Shown: positions 44,784-57,795, counted from the stretch's first letter. The stretch is 64,000 bases of DNA from Malania oleifera (GCF_029873635.1 NC_080426.1:52404093-52468092), one strand, 5' to 3'. Notes: generated by a model not told the origin, from the sequence alone. Numbers and translations are program-made.

Positions 44784-46480
44784 TGTTAGCTTAACAAGGC
44801 TTAATCTCAGTTTTGATGATAAATAACACAGGAATTTAATTGTGCTTCAAGTGAATTTATAGGTATCATAACTCACAAGCATAATAAATCTTATTCAAAG
44901 CTTAAATGCCATGAAGAATAAAAGCTATGTGAAGATTGACTAAAGCTTGGATGAAGTTAAAGCTTCAAGACTTGAGGACTTAGAATTTATTGTTTGTTAA
45001 ATGTTTTAGAAGTCTCATGTATGTACTTCTCAAATTTACGATTGTTTATGAAGCTCATAGGATAAACAAATTTGACTTAGAGACTTATTTCAATAACTCA
45101 TAAAATATCTTTTCAAAGTTGAAATATTTTTTACAAAAGAGTTTTGAAATAAAGAAGATTGAGTTTCATAAGAATTTGAAAACACTGCTCTGGTAACACT
45201 GAGTTCGAGCGACCAGACACTTAGTTCAGTCGACTGAACAGGTACTACCATTGCAAAAAGCCCAGATAGTGTTGGTTAGGGTGACCGAACTAAATGTTTA
45301 GTCGATCGAACAGGTTCACGTGACTGAACTTAAAGTTGGAGCGACCGAAAGGCTACTACCTGTCTGAAATTCTTATCTTTTAATTGGTTCGGGCGCCCGA
45401 GCTATTAGTTCGGGTGACCAAAGTTCATGATTTAAGTTGCGAACATCACGATTTCTTTTTGTTTTCAGAAGATATTGTTTCCAAACTTTGGGTAAACGGT
45501 CAGATTTCAAAACCCACATATTTAAGGGTAACCCTAATCACGTTAGGGCAACCAATCGCACAAATTATTCATTGATTTCAACCTTTATAGTTGTGCGCCA
45601 TTCTTCAAATTGAAAAAATTGATTTCTAGTTTTTGCTCCAGTTTTTCACATCTTCAAATCCAAAAAACCCTAGAAAACTTGCTGAGCTTCATTATATATT
45701 ATTGTTGAGAGTATATTAGTGTTTTAATTTGTACAAATCCAATCTTTTGAGTGAGTTTTATCTTGTATGAAAATCTACTGCTGTAATTGTTATTGAACGA
45801 TCAATTTGGGGATAGAACCGACCTAGCAAGAGGGGTGTTCTTGTTAGAGAGGGATCTCCACCTACTGAATGGAGAGAGGTGCTCCACCTACTAAAAGGAG
45901 AGAGGTAACTCCACATATTGAGCGAAGAGAGTTAAGGAAATCCTCACAACGGGTTGCTTGAGGCAAGGATGTAGGCACGTTGCAAAACCTTGTAAAAAAT
46001 CTTGGTATTCTTCTTTCCTTTATCTCTTTAATTTCTCGCACATATATATTGATATTCATCTGTTCGAATGATTTATTAGTTTGCGATTGGTATGAATGCT
46101 TAGAATGATTTGTGGATGTTTTGGATGATTTAAATACATATTGAGTTCAAATGCTGTTGCAAGTTGAAAATTTAGACTTGATTTAATCTGCTGCAATTGT
46201 TTAATATTGATTAATTAATTGTTCAAATACAAGAAGAATATTTGATTAATTAATTATCTAGTTACCAATATTAATTTGTTGGAGAAATAATTAATCTTGC
46301 ATCTTGATTTTTATATTTATGATTTTTAATTGGTATAGTTGTTCGTTGCTTAGTTTTTCATTGGTGATTGAAACGGTTAGGGGATGTGATAAATAAGTTT
46401 TTAAATAAATCAAGCTTCCAATCGTTAAGATTTTGAAATACCCAATTCTTCCCCCTCTTGGGACTACACCATTACTTTCA
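44784..46480 (+). repeat. SIRE-like copia LTR
   Basis: 1697 bases from TGTTAGCTTAAC to ccattactttca, followed at once by the PBS. U3 holds about eight imperfect palindromes such as ttcagtcgactgaac (45189-45430). A TATA-like box is at 45519 and a telo-box at 45665. The R/U5 part has the repeated gagagaggt(g/a) block and the ccccctcttgggact end typical of SIRE LTRs. Confidence 0.8.
45519..45526 (+). promoter_or_regulatory. TATA-like box of the copia LTR
   Basis: TATTTAAG about 90 bases after the last U3 palindrome. Confidence 0.5.
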
Positions 46481-46481
46481 A

Positions 46482-46494
46482 TTGGTATCAGAGC
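46482..46494 (+). promoter_or_regulatory. Copia primer-binding site (initiator Met tRNA)
   Basis: TTGGTATCAGAGC one base after the LTR end. Confidence 0.9.
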
Positions 46495-46538
46495 ATAGGT
46501 TGTAATATATCCTACTAGGTAGTTGCACAAAGATCACA

Positions 46539-46596
46539 ATGGAAAACCTAGGTGTGTCCCCATTCGATGAAGGACAATCCTCCACTAGACCCCTAA
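46539..46596 (+). pseudogene. SIRE-like gag start, truncated
   Basis: The ATG at 46539 opens MENLGVSPFDEGQSSTRP, the usual start of SIRE-like gag. After about 19 codons the sequence changes to a different copia element, so this is a broken 5' end. Confidence 0.65.
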
Positions 46597-48604
46597 TATT
46601 TTGCTGTGTCAATTGAAGAAATCAATTTCAAATCTTTCTCAAGGGAAATTATCCATCACTCAGTACTATAGTCAATTAAAGACTCTCTAGGACAAGCTTT
46701 ATACTTATAGTCTTCCTACTTGCTGCTTTTGTTCGTCATCTTGTTCATGTGGAGCACTTCAGAAGGTGTTCAATCGTGAGCAGTTCAACTACACTATTCA
46801 ATTTCTTATTGGATTGAATGATTTTTTTTCGGCTATACGAGGACAATTATTAATGATGGATCTCCTTCATACCATTACCAAAGCTTTTTCTCTGCTACTT
46901 CAAAATGAAGGCCAACGCCAACTTACATCAATTTCAACACCAAATTTTGACTCTGTTGCCGTGGTTACAACTGCTTCACCTTCATCAATTGTTTCAAAGT
47001 CTTTAAAGAAAAATAGGCATGTATGTTCTCATTGTGGTATTTCATGACATATTGTTGATAAATGTTATAGAATCCATGGCTTTCCACTTGGATTTAAATT
47101 CACTAAATCCAAGAAAGGATCTCCTTTTGCAAATCAAGTCGTATAAGATGTTCCTTCATTACCTTTTACTCAATACCAGTCCACACAATTATTGGCTCTT
47201 TTATAGCCTTCACCTTCACCATCTTCAACTTTGGTTACTTCCATTGGTAGTTCTTCTTTAACCTCAATGTGTATGACAGGTATATCTTCTTCAAATTCAC
47301 CTTCTTTATTTATTTCAAATTGTTCTTCTTCTTTGTCTTCTTCAACTTCTTGGATTATAGACATAGGTGCAACTGACCATATGGTTAGTGATGTTCATTT
47401 CTTAACCTCCGTTACTTCTTCAATTCTATCTTTTGTTAATTTGGCATATGGATCTCGTGTTTTTGTAACTTATATTGGAACTATTTCTCTTTCATCTTCT
47501 TTAGTTTTACATGATGTTTGTTACATTCCTTCTTTCAAATTTAATCTCATTTCTGCTAGTAAACTATCATCCTCACTAGCATGTTGTCTTATTTTTTTCT
47601 TCTTCCTTTTGTTTCATTCAAAACTTGCGGCTGTGGAAGATGTGATTGGACTAGGCCGACTATATAATGGGCTTTATTATCTTATTCCTTTCTCAGAGGG
47701 GAGCTATTCTACTGCATCTATTGTCAGAGCTTCTTCTTCAAATAATGCATACTAGTCATTTGATCTTTGGGGCATCAATGACTAGGTCATCTTTCAACTG
47801 ATCGTTTAAATTTGCTATGTGATTGTATTTAATTCTCTACTTCAAATATTCATAACACTTGTAATATTTTTCCACTTGCAAAACAACATAGACTTCCATT
47901 TCCACATAGTCAATATGTCTCCACTTTTAATTTTCAATTGATTCATGCAAATATTTGGGGTCTATTTGCAACCCCTTGAATATAAGGTTTTCACTATTTT
48001 CTACCTATTGTTGATGATTTTTCCCGTTGCACATGGATTTTTCCTATGAAGTCTAAATATGAAACTCATATGTTACTATATTCATTTTTTGCTTTGGTTA
48101 ACAATCAATTTTAGTCCACCATTAAGATCATCATAACTGATAATGGTCCAGAATTTAATATGTCTGACTTTTATCACTCAAATGGCATCATCCATCAAGA
48201 ATCTTGTGTTGCTACTCCTCAACAAAAGTCTATTGTGGAAAGAAAACACCTGCATCTGCTTAATGTTGCAAGGGCACTTCATTTTCAAGCCCATCTACCA
48301 TTACCTTTTTGGTTTGACTGCAACTTAGCTGCTACTTACATTATAAACCACACACCTACCCCTCTTTTATCAAACAAAACTCCTTATGAAATTTTATTTG
48401 GTAAACCTCTTTCTTATTCTCACATGCGGGTTCTTGGTTTCCTTTGTTTTTCTTCTACACTTCCTTTCAATTGTCATAAGTTTGATGCTCATTCTCATCG
48501 ATGTATATTTCTTGGTTATCCTTTTGGCATCAGAGGTTACAAACTATTTGACATACAAACTCATCAATTCTTTATTTCTCGTAATGTAATTTTCATTGAA
48601 CAAG
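46597..48604 (+). pseudogene. Copia gag-protease-integrase remnant (Ale/Oryco-like)
   Basis: The reading begins inside gag (LSQGKLSITQYYSQLKTL), with a CCHC knuckle CSHCGIS-stop-HIVDKCYRIHGFP, protease IIDIGATDHM (Ser to Ile in the active site), the pre-integrase core, then integrase with ITDNGPEF, TPQQKSIVERKHLHLLNVAR and LGYPFGIRGYKL (48160-48607). Five or more stops and at least two frameshifts are present. Reverse transcriptase and RNase H are missing because the gypsy LTR begins at 48605. Confidence 0.85.
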
Positions 48605-49363
48605 TGTAATGACTTGAAATTTCTACCATTTTTATTTTATATCTCTCATACTAGGATAATAAAAATAATAAAGTCAACTTGGACCCAAGGTGGAGTACCG
48701 GGGATACTCCTATTCATATTCACATTCTATCTATGCAGCGAAAAACATAACACACCTAAACTTTATATACAATACTAGAGTGCTAAAGTCTCCAAAATAT
48801 ACATGCATACTTCCCAAAAATCCATCAGAAATCCCCAGCATTAAACATACATAATCCCAGTCCCCCAACAAAAACACATACCTTGTAATCGTGAAGCCAC
48901 AACTCTACTATCTCAGAGCTCGCTCCGCTTGGCTACCTAGATTTCCTGAAATGTTTAAGATTCTTGGGGTGAGACACCTCTCAGTAAGATAGAGTAAGTT
49001 AACACCAGTTTGTGGCAGATGATTTTTACAAAAATAACATAACTGTTAATTTAAACTGTAACTAAGATAGTAGTTAAATGTAAATACGTATCATAACTCA
49101 CACCTATACCATTTAGAATACAAGTTTTCTATTGGAATAAATATCAGGATGAGACACCTCTCAGTAAGATAGGATAAGTTATTACCAGTGTGTGGAAGAT
49201 GAGTTTTTATACACATAACATAATTGTTAATTCAAGTTGTAACTGAATTAGTAATTTAATATAAATATGTAGTACAACTCACACTTACGCCATTTAAAAT
49301 ACACATTTTCTATTTGAACGTACTTCTGGCTGTATTTCATGGTTTCTATTTCTGTAAATCTAC

Positions 49364-49408
<45 letters not shown>
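49364..49408. repeat. (TA)n microsatellite
   Basis: About 22 TA units in the gypsy LTR; the other LTR has a shorter TG/TA run at 58488-58520. Confidence 0.9.
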
Positions 49409-49409
<1 letters not shown>

Positions 49410-49744
49410 CTGTAAAAACTTCCCTGGATGGACAACTGTAATCATGAATTAACCCCGCATGATCAGGTTGTGTGCCCCGTGGGCCGGACTTAACCATGAC
49501 TGGCCTACTAGGTTAAGTCAAACTATAATCCGTCTATAGTACGATTGGCTTGCTCAACTTGGTCTAGATTGCCAGGGAGCTCCTCTACTCTCCTCTGAGG
49601 CACAATCGACTGTCATGCCACATTCTATCTAAGATGTGTGGTAGCACTATCTATACTGTATTAGCAATGGTACCGTGCTCTTTGTTTTGTTTTGGTCCAT
49701 CAGGGTTCTGATACTGTATAATAATACTATTTCTGTATATAACT

Positions 49745-49947
49745 ATTTTACCATGATTCTACAATAACTGTAATACCATGATTCTATAATAACTGTAATA
49801 TCATGGTCCTATAAAAGCTGTAATATCATGGTTTTGTGATAGCTATAATATCATGGTTCGTAAAAGTTGTAATATCATGGTTCTGTAAAAGTTATAATAT
49901 CATGGTTCTGTAAAAGCTGTAATATCATGGTTCATTAAAAGCTGTTT
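49745..49947. repeat. 25-bp minisatellite, 8 units, 3' LTR of gypsy 2
   Basis: Units follow atatcatggttctgtaaaag plus ctgta. The 5' LTR has about 12 units at 58855-59158. Confidence 0.9.
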
Positions 49948-50946
49948 AAAATTTTGAATTAAAACTCTATGCTAAAACTAGTATTTCTCAGGCCACACAA
50001 TTTGGGGTAATACTTAGAATACTATAATCTGTATGAGAAAACTGTATTTTACTACTATATGGGAAAATCATATTCTCTACTATATGGAAATAATAATATA
50101 TATCATCTATAGGGTTTTTCTAAAACCCAAATTTATGAAATTTTCCTAAATGTACATAACATTTGAAAACCCATAAATTTCCATACTCATAAATTCATAT
50201 CCTGTAATATTCAAAAAATCATGTACGGATTTTCCATAATTAAATACTATACTTTAACCGGTAGTATTTCTAAAACTAATTGGCATAACTTATTCCCCTT
50301 ACTTGCTTACTGAGAGGGTGTTTACTACAGTCTCTAAACCCATGCCCATGGTGTTCGGAGCTCAAAACCCTGAAATCATATATCCCAGTTCAATAACCTC
50401 AACCATAGAATTATAATCATTTATACATTCCCATGTATAAATTCTCCATTCATTCAATTAAACTCCAAACATTTAACATATTTATCACCTTTACCTCAAC
50501 TTTGAAGTGGTGCCCAAGAACCCCAAGACTCAAAACTGCTCTGATCAACCTGTTAAGGGTCGCTCCTAGGACCTCGTAGCGAAGTTTGATCATTGAATCG
50601 GGTTGTAATCAGAGAGACATCAAAGAGAGAATGGAGAGAGTTTCGTGGTTTAGAGAGAGAGAGAGATGGAGAGATTATTTTTTTATTTAAATGAAAATGA
50701 GCTTACAGGATCCCTTTTAATTCAGCACTTCCAGAAAAAACCGTCGATGGCTTTCCTAAAACCATCGAAGGTTTGGTTTTTAACCAAACCTATTTTTACC
50801 GTTTTACCATTACTAGGCTACGATTAAACAAAATCGTCGACGATTTTTTGGCCTCTCACCAAACCGTCTACGGTTTGGTCTACACCAAACCAAATTTATT
50901 TCTTTTCTCTGTTTTTCTTATTATTTCAATTTTCCAGGTCTCTACA

Positions 50947-51246
50947 TTCTCTTTTTCTTACAAAAATTTTGTCCTCAAAATTTGTTATCTATCACATTTT
51001 CCAACCTTAAGGAAAAACATCACAATTTTATTAATTATACTCAGTTATAGTGGAGGAATACCATGGTTACAAGGGAGGGTCTTGGGTGATTACAATCACT
51101 CACATAAAAGAAAAACTCTCCTAAAACCATTCACAACCAAAACCAAAAACACTAACTACACTACACTTACAAGTTAATTACATACATTGTCATTTACTTT
51201 TACTTTTACTAGCTCAACTCTAAGCTTCACTGAACAAGCATGGATA
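50947..51246 (-). other. 3' untranslated region of gypsy element 2
   Basis: It begins with a pyrimidine-rich (minus purine-rich) tract ttctctttttcttac, a weak PPT, then aaaattttgtcctcaaaatt as in other chromoviruses. No gene. Confidence 0.6.
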
Positions 51247-52560
51247 TCATTGGGGCATCTTATCCTCAATTTCCCACGAAACCTCCTCAACTGCATGATT
51301 GCGCCATAGTATTTTTACTAGTAGAATCCTTTTTGTGCGTAGCTTTTGTTCCTTTCGATCTAGAACCTGAACTGGCACTTCTTCATATGCCAAAGTATCC
51401 TTAAGCTCCAATGCCTCATAAATAATTGCATGGGAGGAATCTAGGACGTATTTCCTTGACATGGATACATGAAATACGTTATGGATTCTAGATAGAACCG
51501 GTGGTAATGCGAACCTATAGGCAACTAGACACACTCTTTCCAATATCTCAAATGATCCAATAAACCTAGGGATCAACTTATCTTTCTAAATCTCATAATT
51601 CCTTTCATCGGTGCATCTTTCAAAAACACATAGTCCCTTACATCAAATTCCAACTCTCACCGGCAAGTATCTGCACAACTTTTCTGCCGACTCTGAGCTG
51701 CCCTGATTTTGTCTTTGATAAGTTTGACTTTATCATAAGTTTACTAGACTAACTCTGGTCCCAAAATATGTCTTTCACCAATTTCATCTTAGTGTAATGG
51801 AGATCGGCACCTGCTACCATATAACGCTTTATATGGTGTCATCCCAATATTGGCCTGGTACCTATTATTATACGCAACTTCAACTAATGGCAAAAACTTT
51901 ATCCAACTACCTCCTAAGTTCAGCACACAAGATCACAGCATATCCTCTAATATTTGTATAGTCCTCTCTATTTGTCCATCGGTCTGAGAATGAAATGTTG
52001 TGCTGAACGTCAATTGAGAACCCATGGCTCCTTGCAAACTTCTCTAGAAACGAGGTGTAAACCGTGGGTCTTGGTCAGAAACTATGGACACTGGCACACC
52101 ATGCAATATAACTATCTCTCGTATGTATAATTCTTCTAGTTTACTCATGGAGTAGTTAACTCTGATAGAAAGGAAATGGAAAGTCTTCATCAATCGGTTA
52201 ACGACTACCCAAATGGCATCCTGTCCATGCAATTCCGATGGTAATCCTATAACAAAATCCATCGAAATATGTTACCACTTCCATTTGAGGATGTGAAGTG
52301 GCTACAATGATCCCGCCGGTCTCTCATGCTCAGCTTTCACCTGTTGGCATGTCAAACAAATTTAGCGATTTATTTCTTCATATTACTCCACCAAAAAGAC
52401 TCCTGAAGATCCCTGTACATCTTAATGCTTCGAGGGTGCACTGTATAAATGGATTGATGTGCTTTCTCTAGGATAACTCTCTTAGTCTCAACATCAACAG
52501 GTACGCAAAGTCTGGTACGAAACCTCAAAGGTCCTTCCTCTAAGACATTAAACTCTGCTC
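51247..52560 (-). pseudogene. Integrase with chromodomain-like C-terminus, gypsy element 2
   Basis: Readable parts: [20 protein letters not shown] (52044-52262) followed by NRLMK, where the first catalytic Asp has become Asn; [11 protein letters not shown] with the second Asp; a degenerate QTDGQIERTIQILEDML near 51940-52000; and the tail 51247-51576 (NVFHVSMSRKYVLD, LVKILWRNHAVEEVSWEIED). Several stops and frame changes separate them. Confidence 0.8.
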
Positions 52561-52882
52561 CCTAACCATTCCGCACTTCATCCATAATCTTTAATAATTT
52601 AGCATCTTTCATCCGAGCAGCTTTAATTCTTTCCTATAACATGGGCTATATAACCAGATTAGCGATGAATGCCTGGTGATTGCCCTCTACAAACTCCACC
52701 CCAAGCCTTTCCAAATCCATTCTAATCTAATGCTACCCCACTGCTGTTGATACTAAGGCACTTCCTAATTTCCGATTTAATGCATCAGCTACCACATTTG
52801 CTTTTCCTGGGTGGTAACTGATAGTATAATCATAATCTTTAATTAACTCTAGCCACCTCCTTTGCCTTATGTTCAACTCTTT

Positions 52883-53236
52883 CTATGTGAAGAAATATTT
52901 AAGACTCTTGTGGTTTGTGAAGATTTCACACCTACCCCTATATAAATAATGCCTCCAAATCTTCAATGCATAAATCATCGTTGTTAACTCCAGATCATGG
53001 GTAGGGTAATTCTTTTCATATTCTTTGAGCTGCCCCGAAGCATATGCTACAACTCTCCCCTGGTGCATCAGAACACACCCAAGCCCTTTATGTGACACAT
53101 CATTGTAAATTACAAAACCCTTTTCTCCCAAAGGAATCATCAGAACTGGTGTAGTAATGAGTTGTTGCTTTAATTACTAGAAACTCTACTCACATTCCTC
53201 TTTCTATTCATATCTAGCAATCTTCGTGGTCAATAT
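52883..53236 (-). pseudogene. RNase H part of gypsy element 2 pol
   Basis: [19 protein letters not shown], then [20 protein letters not shown] and [12 protein letters not shown]. The reading upstream is cut at 53236 by a solo LTR; RT continues at 54866. DVS replaces the usual Asp-Ala-Ser. Confidence 0.8.
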
Positions 53237-53532
53237 TGTAAAGACCCAAACCAAGAAAATAAGGAAAATAAATAAGAAAGGAAAAAGGGGTTTTTCAGCA
53301 GGTTTCGTTGACGAACTCCATGTTCTCATCAACGAAGGCCCTTTTGAGGTTCGTCACCAAAATTCAGAGCTTTGTCGATGAAGAGATCTAGAACGTCTGA
53401 AAAATATCAAGCTTAGGGTTCATTGATGAGGCCTTTCCTTCGTCGACAAAGGTGTCATTTATCGATGAATTTGACCGGGTCAAGGGGTCTGTAAATAGAA
53501 ATTTTGTTGGCTTCTTCATTAAGAAACCTAAT

Positions 53533-53583
<51 letters not shown>

Positions 53584-54865
53584 ACCCATGCCCATACGCA
53601 CACACACACTCTCTCTCTCTATGATTTCTCGCATCTCGTTGCTAGATTCATTGATCAGAAGTTACTATGAGGGTCTAGGGGAGATTCTCTACAAGTCTAG
53701 AGGAACTGATCTTTGATCTGAGCTTTTTGGGCATTACTCCAAAATCAGGGTAATTAGGTTATTTTAAAGCTTTGTGGTTGTTGTGAACTATAGGAAGGCC
53801 TAGGAAATGATTAATGGTTGCTGATCTAGAGTTTGTGGACAAATGTAGTTTCAAGAATTTGAACTACAAACGCTGTAAGGCGTGGAGTTTGGGGTTTCCA
53901 GTGGGCTTCCTTGTAAGCTAGTGGACCACCTGAGGAACTGGTTAATATGGAAGCACGATACCGTTGCTAGTGGGTGATACAGTGCAACCACACCTTATTG
54001 GTAAGGGTGAGTATCGGAAAAGTCGATTAGTCACTAGCTCTAGTGTTTGATCCAGGGTGGGATTGACCAAAACAGACTTGTAACGTTGAAGTGATTAGAC
54101 TAGTGGGCCGCCAGAGCTAGATCGGGTCTACGGACTGCACAACCTGTACCATGGGGTAAGTAAATGGTGTCTAGGTGGTGTTCCTAGGCCGGGATGAGTT
54201 CAATATGCATATAATTGATTTAAAAATAAAATGGGCAGAGTTATAGCTTTGAGTACCGAGCCGAGGGATTTTACAGTATATGGGCATGTATCCTACCCCA
54301 ACTTTGAGAACTCTTGCTTATAATGAGCCACACTATCTTTTGCAGGAATTATATATATACATCTCCTATATTGGTTGAGAATTTTTTCACTGCATAATTC
54401 ATTTTAGTTAAAGTTACTATTTTTTTTTCTGTTGGAATAAACTCGTGTAGTCACACACTGATGTAATATGATCCACCTTACTGCGAAGTGTCTCACCTCA
54501 ATATACAAATCTTGTTTCAGGTCCTGCAGGAAACCGAACCTAGCATTTTAGTGGGTTTTGGAGCGTAGTGTTTTTGGTAGTTTTTTTTTTTAAGTACTCA
54601 TGTAAGTATTGGACTATGGTCAGGTTATCTTTTTGGGTTGTAATAGAAACATTGGAAGCATTTATGAAATAATATTGACTTAGAACTCTGGTATGGTATT
54701 TTAAGAATGAAACTTTTCCGCTGCTTTATTGAATGTTGTTTATGGAAAGGGCAACTGTGAACCCTTCGGGGTCAGACCCTCTTATTTATGGTATCAGAGA
54801 GTTTTTTTTGTTTTATGTTATATTTTCTAGCACTCCGAGCCCATATGGCGGGTCAGGGTGCTACA
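53237..54865 (+). mobile_element. Solo gypsy LTR inside gypsy 2 pol
   Basis: 1629 bases from TGTAAAGACCC to GGGTGCTACA, splitting the RT-RNase H frame. Flanks AATAT (53232-53236) and AATCT (54866-54870) agree in four of five bases. U3 palindromes (cttcgtcgacaaagg and others, 53300-53470) precede a TATA-like gtaaatag near 53492 and a (TC)n leader (53537-53581). A PBS-like tggtatcagagag at 54789-54801 lies inside the LTR. No internal region or second LTR is present. Confidence 0.8.
53537..53581. repeat. (TC)n microsatellite
   Basis: About 22 TC units in the LTR leader. Confidence 0.9.
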
Positions 54866-55532
54866 AATCTGGTCAAGGGGCCTGACAATTTAGAGAATTC
54901 CTCCACAAACCGGTGATAGTATCCTGCCAATCCTAAGAAATTTACTGCACATTTTTCGGTCGTGCCCAGTTCATTACCGCCTCAATCTTAGTCAGATCCA
55001 CAAAAATACCACCCTTAGATACCACGTGTCCGAGGAAAGTGACTTGCTTCAACCAGAATTCACACTTCCTGAATTTGGCATACAACCTTCTTTCTCTCAA
55101 TATATGTAGAACTATCCACAGATGATCCTCTTGCTCCTTGGGGCTCCTTGAATATACCAAGATGTCATCAATAAAGACTTCAAAAACTTGATCTAGGAAC
55201 TGATGGAACACCCTATTCATCAAATCCATGAATATAGCAGAAGCATTCGTTAGTCTGAACGGCATAACCAGGAACTCATAATGGCCATACCTAATTCGGA
55301 ATACCGTCTTTGAAACATCTTTCACCCTGACCTTTAATTTATGGTACCCAAATCGCAAATCAATCTTCGATAAAATTTTTGTCTCTTGTAGTTGATCAAA
55401 TAAATCATCTATGCGGGGAAGAGGGTATTGATTCTTGATGGTTACTTTATTAATTTCTTTGTAGTCAATACACATTCTCATCGACCCATCTTTCTTTTTC
55501 ATAAACAGTACCAGCGCTCCCCAGGGTGACAC
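54866..55532 (-). pseudogene. Reverse transcriptase, gypsy element 2
   Basis: From 55532: [67 protein letters not shown], catalytic [26 protein letters not shown]. One stop near 54942 precedes the connection domain (LGLAGYYHRFVEEFSKLSG), which stops at the solo LTR. RT motifs are intact apart from single substitutions such as Arg for Gly before LTNAS. Confidence 0.88.
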
Positions 55533-55559
55533 ACTGGGCCTGATAAACCCCTTGTTTAG

Positions 55560-56353
55560 CAGTTCCTGTATCTATTCTTTCAACTCTTTTAATTCTGCCG
55601 GTGCCATTCTATATGGCACTTTAGAAATCAGCGTTGTTCCCTAAGGTGAATCGATAGTAAACTCGACCTCACAATCAAAAGGCAATCCCGACATATCCTC
55701 CAGAAACACGTTAGGAAAATCTTTCACTATCAGAATATCTTCTAACCTGGATTCCCCTCTCGACAATTTCTTTTACACAGGCTAGGTATCCCTGACATCT
55801 CTCTAAAAGCAATCTCCTCGCTTGAACGACTAAAAAAATCTAGGGTGGGGAACGCACACATGTCCCAAAAATCGGTACTCCTACTCTCCTTGAGGTCTGA
55901 ATACCACTTCCCTCTAATGAAAGTCAATACTGGCATAATTGGCAGCTAGCCAGTCCATTCCCAAAATTACCTCGAAACCATGCATATCCAGAACTACCAA
56001 GTTAACTAGCAAAGACCTCCTTTGAATACTGAGTGGACAATCTTCAAGTACCTACACAATATTGTGGTCCCAGTCGGCATAGCCACTGATAAACTGACAT
56101 CTAAAGATTGAGTTTCTATACCACATAATTTAATAAATTCTCGGGCAATGAAAGAGTGAGTCGCTCCTGAATAAAAAATAACAATAACTTTATATGACAA
56201 TATAGAAATGGTACCTGTCACCCCATTGCCTACCACCTTAATGTCTCCCAGTGTTAGAATATAAACCCGTGTCGGGGCAGTGTTCCTCTGCTGATTTTCT
56301 CGGGGCATTTGATTGTTTCCTTGGATTTGTCTAGGAGCTAGTGCATTGCTCAA
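55560..56353 (-). pseudogene. Protease and linker, gypsy element 2
   Basis: 56006-56353 has TAPTRVYILT and the protease active site FYSGATHSFIAREFI, where the catalytic Asp has become Tyr. The following linker (55742-55936 and below) is frameshifted. Protease activity cannot be expected. Confidence 0.75.
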
Positions 56354-57302
56354 CGGCCCATGACATACCCGTGTAATGTGTCCGGGTCTCCCACATCAAT
56401 AGCAGACATTCTCTCCCACATGACATTCCCCCACGCGCCTCCTATCATATCTGGGACAAAATGGGTAGGTTTGACTCCCCTGATACACCTACCTTCCTAT
56501 CTTCTATCTCTATCCCCCACTGTTCCTCCTCCTCAAACCCTGAATAGTACCTTCCTGAAACCCAGTAGGTGTGGGTCTCTTTCTCTGACTCTGCCCCTTT
56601 GTGCCTCTTTGTCAATTGGCCTCAGCTATGGTGGCTTTATCCACCAACTCATAAAAATTCCGTATCTGCAACAGTGCCACCTACTCATAAAGCTCCTGCC
56701 TTAGCCCCCTTTCAAATCTCTATGCCTTCCTAAACTCGTATGGAATCATGAAAGGAGCAAAACGAGACAATTTCACAAATTTTTCAGCGTATAGTGGCAC
56801 TATCAGCTAACTGTGAGTCAGATTCAAGAATTCCTCCATCTTGGCATCTCTAACGGAGGCGGGAAAGTAGCGGTCATAAAATATCTCCTTAAATCTCCCC
56901 CAAGACAGTGCTATTGGTGCTGACCTTAGCTCCTTTAAGAGCTTCACCGCTGACCACCACCGTTCTGCCTCTTCTGTCAATTTGAAAGTGGCATACAACA
57001 CTCTCTGTTCGTCAGTGCAATGTAGTACTGTCAAGATTTTCTCAATCTCCTGCAGCCAATTTTCTGCCTTAATCGGATCTATGCCTCCTAAAAAGGCTGG
57101 AGGATTCATCTGGGTAAATTGTCTAATCAATTCAACCCTCATCAGCTAGCGGGCAGTCTTGTTCTTTAGTACTCCATGCTATCTCAATCATAACCTACTT
57201 AGCAACATAGTGTAAGACCGCTTTAGAATTGTTGCCGCCCATACTAGAGGGTCCTGCATCATCACCACCTCGAGCATAAGCATTGCTATTTCCAGGGTCC
57301 AT
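56354..57302 (-). pseudogene. Gag of gypsy element 2
   Basis: The start is taken at the ATG at 57302 (MDPGNSNAYARGGDDAG). After a stop and a frame change, 56807-57142 gives the gag core: [69 protein letters not shown]. The nucleocapsid region near 56360-56440 is decayed. Confidence 0.8.
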
Positions 57303-57656
57303 CTTACAAATAATGCAAAAACAATCTTAGAATTTCAACACCTCAATATTACAGTACTACTATCTAACTAAGAACCTTAAGATATTCTCAATTTAAGATT
57401 CCGCCTTATCACTCAGAAACAAGAACCAGTGATAGTTTACCATGACTTTCCTAAAATCGTCATCTCAGGAAAAACACATAAACCACTACGGAATTTCCTG
57501 CCTCCAAGCTGCGAGAAAGAACCCTAAATTCCACTTTAACTTCCATAACAATATCCTACTATACACCTGATCCATCCTTTTCCTATCCTCCATCAAGATT
57601 CATTCCTATACTCTAGTATTATATTCTGTTGGAGTCCGAAAAACCTAGCATCCTAA
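57303..57656 (-). other. Leader of gypsy element 2
   Basis: Untranslated AT-rich sequence between PBS and gag; it contains agtttaccatgactttcctaa-like text also found in the gypsy 1 leader (25265-25290). No frame. Confidence 0.6.
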
Positions 57657-57671
57657 ACTCTGATACCAAAC
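57657..57671 (-). promoter_or_regulatory. Primer-binding site of gypsy element 2
   Basis: Minus-strand TTTGGTATCAGAGT near the LTR end, matching the initiator-Met PBS. Confidence 0.8.
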
Positions 57672-57718
57672 TTGTAATGACCCAAAATTTCTACTATTCT
57701 TTTTTAATATCTTTGATA

Positions 57719-57724
<6 letters not shown>

Positions 57725-57749
<25 letters not shown>

Positions 57750-57750
57750 G

Positions 57751-57793
<43 letters not shown>
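57725..57793. repeat. (TAA)n microsatellite
   Basis: About 22 TAA units with one interruption, near the LTR edge; the other LTR has only a few units here. Confidence 0.9.

Positions 57794-57795
<2 letters not shown>

Larger units (their letters stand above)
48605..50946 (-). repeat. 3' LTR of gypsy element 2
   Basis: 2342 bases; on the minus strand it starts TGTAGAGACC and ends AAGTCATTACA. It contains a tandemly duplicated segment of about 178 bases (48970-49145 and 49146-49320), a (TA)n run, and a 25-bp minisatellite of 8 units. U3 palindromes (aaatcgtcgacgat and relatives) lie at 50738-50880. Confidence 0.85.
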
